Shown in pieces: positions 35,301 through 46,800 of a DNA stretch of 64,000 nt. The stretch's first letter is position 1. Each line of letters begins with the position of its first letter. Source of the stretch: Charina bottae (lineage: Eukaryota; Chordata; Lepidosauria; Squamata; Charinaidae); NCBI GenBank assembly GCA_023362775.1, contig JALMGJ010000006.1:15140001-15204000 (forward strand). The letters are read 5' to 3'. The notes below the pieces were generated by a model, which did not search any database, was not told the DNA's origin, and saw only the letters and a list, made by a program, of their open reading frames with translations. Made by a program: the position numbers and the translations under genes.

Positions 35301-38300
35301 GGGGGGTGAGTCTTGGGGCGGGAGCATGTCAGAGATCACCCGATCTCTGCCAAAAAGGCAAGCAGACAAAGAGTTCATCAGGAGACTGGAAGATCGACTC
35401 GCGCTCATCCAACGATCGGGAATACACATCTGGCCGAGCGTTGCCTAGACAACCGACAGAGTGACCTCATGGGCACGCAGCAAAGGACACTGGGGGAGGG
35501 AAAGGTTTAAAGGTGCTTGTTGTTCCTGTTACCTGCATTCCAGTCTTTGTTCATGCTAGGGCTAACTCTGTATTCTATAATAAACTCTTCTGCTTCTAAG
35601 AACTCTGGTGCCTGGGAGTTACTTCAGCGCAGAGAGATTATAGCGATCAGAAGGAGCGCCTTACACCTTGGGCCAGTCACACACTCTCAGCCAAACTCAC
35701 CTCACAGGGTTGCTGTTGCGGGAAAAATAGGAGGAGGAGTATTAGGGATGTTCGCTGCCTTGAGTTATTTATAAAAATAATAAAGGCAGGATAAAAAAAA
35801 ACATAGAGCCAGTTTGGTCTAGTGGTTAAGGCAACAGGCTAGAAACCAGGAGACTGAGAGTTCTAGTCCCGCCTGAGGCATGAAAGTCGGCTGGGTGACC
35901 TTGGCCCAGTCACACTCTCTCAGCCCAACTCACCTCACAGGGTGGTTGTTGTGGGGAAAATAGGAGGAGGAAGGAGTATTAGGTATGTTCGCCACCTTGA
36001 GTTATTTATAAAAAATAATAAAGGCAGGATAAAAAATTAAATAAATAAATATTGTTCACTGCAAAATAAAATTGTTGGAACTGCTCCAGTGATAGTAACA
36101 CTAAAAATGTCCAGTTGATCCATGTGACTGACATCTGTTTTCCTAAGGCAACGGAAGTGGACTCCAAGAATATGTCAATTACAATATTTTAGGAGATAAT
36201 ATGTGAGGACATCTATGAGTGTTTGTCCCCTCATCTGCTACAGAGCTGTACTACCTCTAAACATAGACATTTTGCAGTATCCCGTTTTAATGACTGCCAG
36301 GTGTGTCCTCAGTGTGTGAAGTTCGGCCATAATTGCTACCAATCTTTCACTGTAATTGCATTTGCAGGACACTGATAGCAGCATTTATGACCCTTCTTGC
36401 ATAGTTAGCGGGATTTTCATAACATTAAGTTACCTTAATCAGCTTGACGTGCGACCCTTCAGGAACTTTTTGAGAAAAGCTCTTCTGAGAATGGATGGCT
36501 CAGTGACATATAAATAAAAGGATGATTAGGCTTGTGAAAACAACAGGAGGAAATAAATAAAGACGCTGCAATCAGAGACCGATTTCTTTTCCAGACAGAA
36601 TATAGTGATATCTAGATTTGGCTTTTAGATCATGAGTTACTTGCTGAGATGATAAAGACTTAGTTGGCAATGTAATAATTTAGGCTCCTAAAAGAGGCTT
36701 AATATTCAAAGTCTCATTTTTTAAAAAGAACAGTTATTCTGCATTTATGTGGAAATATAAATGCCTACATTGTTGCTGATGGCCAATAACACTGAACAGT
36801 ATTTGGCTTCCTGCCAACCAGCATCCATAAATATTATGGATTCCTGTGCATAATAATCCTCCTGTGATACTTAGTGTGTAAATTAATTGGAGCAGTGAGT
36901 GGCATTTGGACTGTGGAGCTATAATTGAGCCCTATAAAGGAACACAAATATTAAATAACTAGATCTTTAGAAGCAAGTGGAACTGTATCAGATGAATGTG
37001 GAGGAACTCCTAAAGCCTTGATCAGCAATTAGTTTTCCCAGAAGTCCATTCTGACATGGAAGTAAAAGACAATAAGTCATAGTAATGTGACTGATCAGAA
37101 AAGGATCTTGGAGCCATTATGGAAATCTTGGTGAAGGTATCAATCTAGTGTGCCACAACTGTAAACAAGGCAAATTCTATGCATGAAATCATTAGAATAT
37201 TAATTAAAAATAACATTTCTAATGCTTTTATATAAATCTGTGGTGAGACTACACTCCCCAAAGGATTTTATAGTGGTGAAAGGAGTATAAAAGAAGGGCA
37301 ACCAAAATTATTAGGGGGCTGTAGCAGCTTCTTTTCAGTAGTGGAGTCTTTAATTCAGAACAAAGATGGGAAGAGGAGACATGATAGAAATATATAAAAT
37401 CATGAATTGAGGAAGGGGGAGAATGGAAAATAAAGTTATTCTGCCTCTTTCACAGACACAGTGTTAGAACTAGGAGTCATCCAACAAAACTAAATGCTGA
37501 GAGATTCAGGACCAGCAAAAGAAAGGATTTCTTTATACAAGGAATTGATAGCCTCTGGATTCTGCTACCATTAATCATGGTGTTGGCGACTAATTTAGAT
37601 TGTGGTGGTGGTGATTAAATTCATTCCACATCTTTTGCTGTTATAAGAACTCAAGATGGCTTTCAATAACAACAACAAATACACAGTGAAAGACCCAGCA
37701 ATAAACTCAATGCAATGCATGCAGTATATAAATGAACAAAATAGATCAATACCTGAAATGTAATCAAAGTAATTAACAGTTTTAAAAACTTGCAAATGAA
37801 ATGGGGGTTGACCATTTTCCTGAATCCTGGAAGAATGGGAGCCAAAGATGCCTCCTTCAGGAGAGCATTCCATAGCCTGAGAGTCAGACAGGAGAAGGTT
37901 CTCTCCGACATATTAGATTGCTGACCATCAGGCAGCAGAGCATATTCAGAATGCGTCTCTTCCTGATCTCAGTAACAAGGCAACTTCATAGCAGGCATGG
38001 GTAAATTCACAGAGAATCAAACTATCCAAGGCTGCTATTTTTTAGGGTTGTGTGTTGTACTTCCTCTGGAAACATGGGCAGCATGCTTTAAACATCAGCT
38101 TCTAAGGAACAATAGTGGAAGAGGATGGTCGTGCTCCTGATTGTGAATACATCTACTTGGACACTGTATGACACAGGATAATGGGGTAGGGGGCTGTTGG
38201 CTAGATCCAGTATGGCTTGCTTATATTCCTATATTTTAAGACCCCAAGCCACATTCTTTCCAATTAGCTAGCATAGGAATTTGCCCTAACAGGTAACATT

Positions 38301-41300
38301 ATGTATCCATTTAGCTTATTACTGTCTGCACTGATTTGCTCCCCAAAGTTTCAGCCAGAGATCTTTTTTCATCATTTGAATGTGTTCCTTTTAATAGAAT
38401 CATACCTTTCTGCATGCTATGTGCTCTATCATTGAGCTCTGTTACTATCCATATTATTCCACTAACTCTAGGCTATAACTCAACATGGATAGAAAAAGTG
38501 ACTTAGGGTAGCCATCATATAGGTGTCTAAAATATGAAAGGAAAGGTTTTTGCTGCATCTCATAACATTCAAACCCCCAAGTCACCTAATGAAGTTGATT
38601 GGCAGTTTCTGGATGTGTGAAGAAAGTACAGTGGAAAAGGAAAGTTATGGAATTTGCTGCTATAGGATGTGGTGGCAACTGTGCTTTTAAAGCCTCAGTG
38701 CATTCAGTAGATAGCTCGTTCAAGCGTTCGGTAGTGCAACAATTTAATTGCTTCTGCTTCTGCTCAGGCTAACTTTATCCATGAAGATATTGAAAGTGCA
38801 ATCAGCGATAGCAAAGGAGGGAAACCGAAGCAGCGACTTGAAACACTCAGGTAAAGCTGGACCCTTGACTTGCAAATCTTTCCTATCATTTCAGGTAGGG
38901 AGTGCATTAAGAAACTGGTCATGCAGACAATATATTTGGCTGGTGCAAAGTGACATAGATTCACTTTGATGAAGTGATTTGGGCTGTGAAGGGAACATGA
39001 TTCACTCTGATGAAGCAAAGAGACCAGCCCATTTATCTCAACAAAGCAATTTAGGTGGCCTCAAATTATTTCGGATCAGTAGTGTGGGAGAAGGCTCTCT
39101 CCAGCTCTCTCCCCAGTGCATTGGCTGAAGTGCTTCCAAGTTTGCACATAGCTTTGGGATTGCACATAGCATTTGCCAAAGCCATGCAGCTGGGCACACT
39201 GAACTGCCTAGCATTTCCTGAAGCAACTCAGCATGGGAGCACTTCAGCCAGTGCTGAAGCAGCTTTGAGTGGCGCTTGGTCCAAGTTTCTTCAAAGCCTG
39301 GCACCCCTTCAGAGCTCCACACAATCCTGCTGTATGTAAAACCCCCAATAACAGAAGCGGGAGGCCCATCATGCTGCTTGCTAGGAACTTGAATAGGAGA
39401 ATATATTGTCCTCAGGCATTGCGTATGGGCTTTCTGCTGGTGCCTGGTTGGTCACAGTAAAAACAGAATGCTGAATCAAACAGATCTTTGGCCTTATTCG
39501 TGACGGCTCTTATTATATTCTAATAGATCAAAAAATAACCATTTAGAATTAAGAAACACACTTGGGTTTCTTTGCAAAGTTATAAAATACCCCCCTCTCT
39601 CTTTTTTTGCCAAAGTAAAACAAAACAAAAACTACCCAACCGGGTGGCATAGGATGGTTGTGAAATGTGTTGCTCCACTTCTATACAGCTTGTGCTATTG
39701 CAAAGGAGAAAATGGTTGTCAGCCAAATACCTTGAAACAGAACAGTTCTTGTAATGTATAAGACTGCATAACAACATTTTGGTACAGTTTCCACTTGCGT
39801 TGATCAACCAGCACATTTTCAGAGTTGTCCTTCCTTGAGCCATTTTCAAATTCTGTGTGGACACTCTCTCTGTTTCGGCCACAAGCTCTTTAAAACCAAC
39901 AAATCTCCTCCCAAATTCCATTGGTGAAATTTTGTGGACTAATACTTTTCTCATATGTTATTGAAATCTGAACTTCAGTAACAAATACCCCTAGCTTAAG
40001 AGGGGTGGGAGTAGTTCAGTATTAATAACAGTAAAGAGAAAGGTAAACATTTCTTTTTATGGAGTCCTTGGTGCTCTCTGAGCTTGGTGGTTTGCTTGCA
40101 GACATTTCATTACCCGAGTAGGTAACATCATCAGTGCTAGTGAGTGTGGGAGCAAACCCCACACTCACTAGCACTGATGATGATATCTAGTCAGGTAATG
40201 AAACATCTGCAAGTAAACAACCAAGCTCAGAGAGCACCAAGGACTCCACAGTTCAACCTTGAGCTACATATATTATCTTCTATTGGATTTCTTTTTATTT
40301 CCTTGTACTGGTTGGGCTCATCCCAGGGAAGGTCTATCTATGTGGTCACAAAGAGTTGACACCAACTCTTGGCACCTAATCAAATCAAACTAAACTGGCT
40401 GTGTATTTCTACACAGTTATGTTATAAAAAGAAGGTTGTTCTGCTATGGAAGCATGCAAAACTCAGCTTCACCAAAAAGTTGGTGGGTAGACAGATAGAC
40501 AGACTGACAATTGACCAATGTTGCTATATACCGCTTCCAAAAGAGAGTGATGACAATGTAAATGGCCCCTCCTCCCTCAGCTAACAAACAGCTAAAAGAA
40601 GAGATCTCATTTTCATGGTGTTTCAGTTTTGAATGATTATTTTTTCCTATCTAGGATGATTTCCAGATCAGAGAGTGCCATTCCCCCACCTCCAAGAGCT
40701 CCAGCTCCTGTCCCTCCAGGGACCGTTACACAGGTGGACGTCCGGAGCCGGGTGGCAGCTTGGTCCGCGTGGGCAGCTGAACAAGGAGATTGTGAGTGTT
40801 GCCAAAACTTTAGCCTAGTAATGCCAGGGACAGTGGTCCAAGCGTGGAGCTCTGCTGCCCAAACCTTAGCCCCTTGCGGTGGAGCACATGCGTTACAGCA
40901 TAGAAATCCCACATTCCTGTCTAGGCTTCTCCATCTCAACAGCTCTCAGGCATCAAGGCTAGAGAAGACCTGCAGCTAAAATCATCTCTCCAAGCATCGT
41001 ATTTGGATGACATAAATAAAGAGATTACAATTGGGTTGCTAGCAAAAATAATGGGAGCATAATTCCAATTCATGTTTAAAAGATAGAAACTCTTGTGAAT
41101 TTCTTTGCAAGAATATTAGCAAGACAATATGATTTGCAGCCTTAGCAAGCTAAGTGGATATTTCTGTATTCAAGATAGGTTGCTATTATATTCTCAAGAT
41201 GACTACAAGACCCTTATGCAAGGTCCTTCCAATGCCTGAGATTCCCTGGGGTGTATAATAGGGCCAAGGGCTTCTACTATGATTCTCTGAATATGGGATA

Positions 41301-43813
41301 TACATTCTGGGGTGACTCGCTTGGCCCTGCTCTCTTTTTCCAATTCCAGGCAATCATGTTGCATTTTCCAAACATTTAAACATTGACATTTTGGCTCAGA
41401 GGCTCAGAGAGCACCAAGGACTCCACTGACATTTTGTTTCAGCTTTCATAGGCTGGATTCAGGCACGCTGTTTCATTAATTACTGAATTAACATATTTTC
41501 CAATTCACACAATACATTGAATGATAAGCTTACCCAACCACCTAGGTTCTCACAAAACCCTAAGCCACAGTCATGGCATTTTTCACAAGTGGCATGTGGT
41601 AGGCCAGACTTCCTCAAAGCGATGGTCTTGAAATGTGCAAGGACTAGAACTTCCATGATACCCAACCCACACTGGCCTATTGAGTTGGGAGAAGCTGCAA
41701 ATCACAACCCTGATGAAGAAAAATACCATCCAAATCATGCATTATTTGTTGTATGATGAATGGTACAAACTCTCTTGTTTCATTCAGAGAAAAATCAATC
41801 GATCTTAGTATGTTCTGCAGATAGGGACACTACATCTTTCAGTAACCTTGGTAAAATTGGTTGTGCAATCACAGCCACGGTGTCTCTCCCCTGGAGAAGC
41901 TTCTCCTCATCTCTATGTTTCTTTAGATGAGAAATCAAAGCAGTTCCATGAGCATGAAGAAACAGCTGAAATGATGGCGGCCAAGATTGACCGAGATGTT
42001 GTAAGTGGCAGAAGAGATTGTGTGTTTTTTGTTCCTCAAACTTGGTGTGGCATTAGATATTATCATTCAGTTCCACTCTTGATTTTTTTCCCCTAGTAGT
42101 AAACTTCAGGGCTGTGAAATAGGAAGAAATTTAATGGTTATTAAGCCCAATTATTCCAGAATTCCCTAGGAGCTTCCCAAAACTTTAGTTATGGAGAAGA
42201 ACTTCCATAACCACCTGCCACTTCCTCCCTTCATGCTGGCTTCTGCCCAGTATTTACTGGTCCTGGGTGCTCCCCTCCCTCTTCCATAAGGAACAACATG
42301 CCTTTTAGAGGATCTCAGCTATTAAGAGACTTTTATTTCTTCTCCATCAAGTTGCAGCATCTCCCACTGGCCCTCTGATTACCCCCTTAGGCTTTTATGC
42401 TCCCTTTCCATTTTGTTACAGGTCTGGCCAGCAGTGGGAGGCAAGCTATCTCTTCCCAGATTGCAAGACATGTCCAACCGCAGGCAATGTTGTGATTTGT
42501 GTTAACTTTGATTAAAACTGAGTTTTCCAGCAGTCAAGAGTGTATAAAAGGAAAGCATAGAATCCTGATTTGCACAATTCCTGGTTATGTTTGGGAATGT
42601 GTTTCTGCTCTGCATACTTTATATTTACTAGGCTATCTGCCCCTGCCACAATTTCTGCATAAAGTGTGAAGCATCCCTGGGAGTCAGCTGAGAAATACAT
42701 CATTCAGTTGCCTAGCAACTGCAGGGCGGTTGTCTGACACTCTCTCAGAACTAAGGAGTGGCTGCGTGGAGGTTTTTAGTAGAGATAGTGAGGTGGAGGA
42801 TTGTAAGCCTGACAAGGATGTGTAGAGGATGTGTGTGGGTTGCTCCACAGGATATTAGAACGGGAAAGACCAAGATACTATATTAACTGCTGACCTGTAC
42901 GAGGTACTATATGACCACTGAATGCACTATATAGTCAACACCTGGGGATTCAACTCCCATTAATGGATTGGACATAGAACATCTATGGAGGATACCTATG
43001 TCTGAAGAGTTCCACTTCACTCAATAGGTTGTTGTAGTGTAGTGCTTCCTACTGGACAAGTAGCTAAAATAACATCTAATGCTACATAAGCCCCCCTCCC
43101 CAACTTAAGGGGAGGTGGTCTTGAAGCCTGTAGCATGAGGCCCAGACCAACAAAAAAATCTAAAAACTCTCATATTAGAGCATATAGAAAAGAGGTGTAC
43201 TTGCATAGCCTTTTTAAGACCAAGATAACCAAATTCTGCCTTGGGCACTGGTTTCATATCCGAGCTGTTTTCACACCAGCTCATCACAAGGAGCTCCCCC
43301 AGCATCTGCCTTGGAAGACTTTTGCCTGTTGTTGATAATCCTGGGACCATGTTCTTGTTTGTGTTCTTAGGATGAACTGGGAATGCAGCCTATAATTTGT
43401 AACAGTTCCCTTTGCAGGTACAGGTGGGGGGAAAATTGGCCTACCATTACTGATCACTTATTTCAAAAATTCCTGATAAATTTTCAAAGATCCCACAGCA
43501 AATACCATTGAAAGCCCACTACCATAAATAGTAGCATGGTACAGTTTAGTTGTGGTTTGCAGTTTGTGGTTGTTGTCTCTTCGATTGGTAGTTTGTGGGT
43601 TTTGTTTTGTTTTTTTGTGCCTTCAAGTCAGTTTTTGACTCCTGGTGACTGCCTGGGCAAGTCCCTGCAGTCTTTTTGGCAGGATTTCAGAAGTAGTTTT
43701 CCATTGCCTCCTTCCTAGGGCTGAGAGAGAGGGACTGGCCCAGGGTCACCCAGCTGGCTTTGTGCCTAAGGTGGGACTAGAACTCATGGTCTCCCGGTTT
43801 CTAGCCTGATGCC

Positions 43814-43860
<47 letters not shown>

Positions 43861-46800
43861 ACTGTCATAGTCATTGTGGCCATGTATTCTGTTACATTAT
43901 TATTTTATGTTACCCTTCCTCCTGAATTATTATGATTGTTGCTGTTATTGTTGTTATCTCATCATTTTACTAGGATTACAATGAGTTTTTCCTTCCATCT
44001 CCTCCTCTTCCCCCTCCATTTTATTGTCATAAGAACCTCCTTAGCTATAAAAAGTAATGTTCAAGATAATCCACTATGTGCTTCTTGGATGATCTGAGAG
44101 TTGAACATGAGCCTGCCTCTGACTCAGGGATAAGGAACAGTGGCCCTCTAGGGATCGCCAAACCATCTCCAACAGTATACTGCTGGAAGTTACATTTCAG
44201 CAGTATCTGGAGGGCTACACGCTCCTCTCTAACCATTATACCATTATGGGTCATGAATCAAAAAAGGAAGTTGATAGAATAAGGCTGAGATATGTATTTG
44301 GATCCTATAGAAACTTAATTCTGGACAGAATAAAAAAAAGGGAGGTTGAGTAGTAACTTTAGAACTATATTAGGGTGCGCCTTGGAACCTTCACCTACAC
44401 AAGGCCCTCGTTTGCTCTTTGTACTGAGAGCTAAAAATACTTTAAGTGACTCCAGACTCTTATTTCATATCCGTGGGGGGGGGGGGGGAAGGCAACTGTT
44501 AACTAGAGCAGAAATAGATTTATAAGTTCGTAATTCTATACGATAAGGCTAAAAAAGGTCTCCCTAGCACCCCAGAACGTATGAAGTTAAACCAAGATCT
44601 TGCATGGAGAGAACATACTTAAATAATTATGCTCAAATCTTAATCTAGCAAGAGCTTTATTGATGCTAGCTTTAGAACAAAGGGGGAAATATGGACCCAA
44701 GTGATATGATAATATCAGCCTATTAATTTTAGAATGTGTCACTTTCGGTAGATGAATGTGCAGGTTCCCTGAACGATTCTCATTCTTCGTAACTAACAAT
44801 ACTACATTTAACTAACAATATGGCATGTTCTTTACATTTATAAATGACGCACACTATTTATTTCCTTTAGCAAATCCTAAATCATATTTTGGATGACATT
44901 GAATATTTTGTCACCAAGCTTCAAAAAGCAGCAGAAGCTTTTGCAGAGCTTTCAAAGCGGAAGAAAAGCAAGAAAAATAAGAAGAAAGGACCAGGTGGTA
45001 AGGGATAGCTCCATTTTTCAGTAGTTTTCTGATCACATTTCACTTGTTGAACTGTTCCTCTATTTAGTTAAATAAGTAGTTGCATTGGGTAGAGTTCAAC
45101 AGACTTTACCATTCAGTCATTATCTGTTTGTTACACTCTGATCATGTTTTGGATTATGGGCCAGAATTATGTTTAATGCTTGGCTAATGTTAAAAAGAAC
45201 AGGAAGCTGATCTATTCTTTCATTCGTTTGTATACATACTCAGTAGAACAGAGAAATGGAGTATGAATCAACATTTAAAAAAAACTGTGTAATTTCAGTA
45301 AGGTAGCCTCCTTGAGTCAATTAATTCTTTTGTCTGAATAAAGGGTTTGTTTGGAGTATGAAATTTTATGAAACGTCCCATTTCAAGTGTGAAATGGGCT
45401 CTTTCAAGATTTTTGGAAGTGTTTTTCAGCCAGGATCAGAGATTATCTGTTTCAAGCTCCACATTTTCAAAAATGCTTGAAACAGCCCATTTCATGCTTG
45501 AGTTTCCCACTCTTGAAGTGGGATTTGCAAAACGTTGCAGACAAAATGTTTTTTAAAAAAATGATTTGCATCTTGATACATTAGGCATTTTTTCCTAATG
45601 TATATGTTTGTGCGTGTGTGTGTAAGACAGCCAGTGTGGTATAGTGGTTAAGGTGCTGGAACAGGAATGAGGAGATTCAGGCACAGAAGCTGGCTGCAAG
45701 TCATTCAATCTCAGCCATAGACCAAAGTGGAAAAACGTTTCTCTACCATCCCACACTGGACCAGCGTGGTAGATCAGTGTTTCTCAAGCTCAGCAACTTT
45801 AAGATGTATGAACTTCAACTCCCAGAATCCCCTACCCAGCATGCTGGCTGAGGAATTCTGGGAGTTGAAGTCCACACATGTTGAAGTTGCTGAGGTTGAG
45901 AAACACTTTGGTAGACTGCAGTCCATAACCTTCAATGAAAAGTCCTTCATCCTTCAGTGGATTGACTTGGGCTGATCTCTTTCTCTCATCTTGTGTCTTC
46001 AAGTGTGTATCTGTGTTGAGACTGGGGCATATGACAGTCAGACATGGGAATTGGGAGGTGTAGTGTCATTGTTTCTGGAGGATACCACGTTGGGGGTAGA
46101 TTGGTTGTTACCTTTCTACAGAGTCAATTGCAGGAGAATAAATTTATATGAAGAATGGGCAGCCAACTTTTAAAAGTTTCTTGCTGATAACACTTTTGCC
46201 CATTAGCCAAAGGACTAAGCTAGGACTCCATGCTTCTACAGTATATTGGGGGCATTCAAAATGATACTTGAAGTTACCAGTGATGAAAATATTTCTCCAG
46301 ATATTTGGCTAAGTGGTTTTGGTTTCACTTTTGTATTTTTCACCAGAGGGCGTCTTAACTCTCCGTGCAAAACCCCCAGCTTCAGATGAATTTGTGGACT
46401 GTTTGCAAAAATTTAAGCATGGTTTCAACCTTTTGGTAAGTGACTATGAGCAGGTTCCTCCAAGCAATTCCATCTTTTTGTTGAAGCTTGATATCAATAG
46501 TCTGTTTTTTTAATTGGTTGTTACAATCTGAATAGGGGTGCGATGGCTCAGTGGTTAAGATGCCAGGCTTGTTGATCGGAAGGCCACAAGTTCGGAGGTT
46601 CAAATCCCTAGCCCCACGTGACGGAGTGAGCTCCCGCACTAGCCCCAGCTCTTGCCAACCTAGCAATTCGAAAGCATGCAAATGCAAGTAGATGAATAGG
46701 TACCACTTTGGTGGGAAGGTAACAGCATTCTGTGCTTGTCATACCGGCCACATGACCGCGGAAGCATCTTCGGACAGCGCTGGCTCTTCAGCTAAGAAAC

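Larger units (their letters stand above)
28932..35665 (+). mobile_element. Complete Tf1/sushi-type Ty3/gypsy LTR retrotransposon with chromodomain
   Basis: A 6734-bp element running TG...CA with two 339-bp LTRs that I read as identical, flanked by the 5-bp direct repeat CCTTG (28927-28931 and 35666-35670). Internal order is primer site, repeat-rich leader, gag, frameshift site, pol (protease, RT, RNase H, integrase, chromodomain) and polypurine region, which is the Ty3/gypsy order. Self-priming geometry, a GGGAAAC shift site and a C-terminal chromodomain place it in the Tf1/sushi group, the source family of mammalian PEG10/RTL genes. Both reading frames are open and catalytic motifs are present, so it may be autonomous. 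There is no env-like frame. It sits in EPS8 intron 5 in sense orientation, inside an older SINE. Identical LTRs indicate a very recent insertion. Confidence 0.95.
27366..38767 (+). other. EPS8: EPS8 intron 5, host of the LTR retrotransposon
   Basis: An 11.4-kb intron, of which 6.7 kb is the sushi-type element. Without it the intron would be about 4.7 kb. It also holds two MIR/CORE-like SINEs and CR1-like LINE remnants near 37030-38240. The stretches 27366-28300 and 36050-37000 show nothing I recognise. Confidence 0.9.
42001..44870 (+). other. EPS8: EPS8 intron 8
   Basis: A 2.9-kb intron with an antisense MIR/CORE-like SINE (43617-43817) followed by an ATT microsatellite, and a poly-G run near 44477. 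Nothing recognised in 42001-43600. Confidence 0.8.
44998..46346 (+). other. EPS8: EPS8 intron 9
   Basis: A 1.35-kb intron with a partial MIR/CORE-like SINE head and one fold-back hAT MITE close to each other. Otherwise plain. Confidence 0.8.

Noticed and set aside
28932..35665. An endogenous retrovirus with an envelope gene
   Set aside because: No frame follows pol before the polypurine region, and Pol ends in a chromodomain, as in non-enveloped chromodomain gypsy elements.
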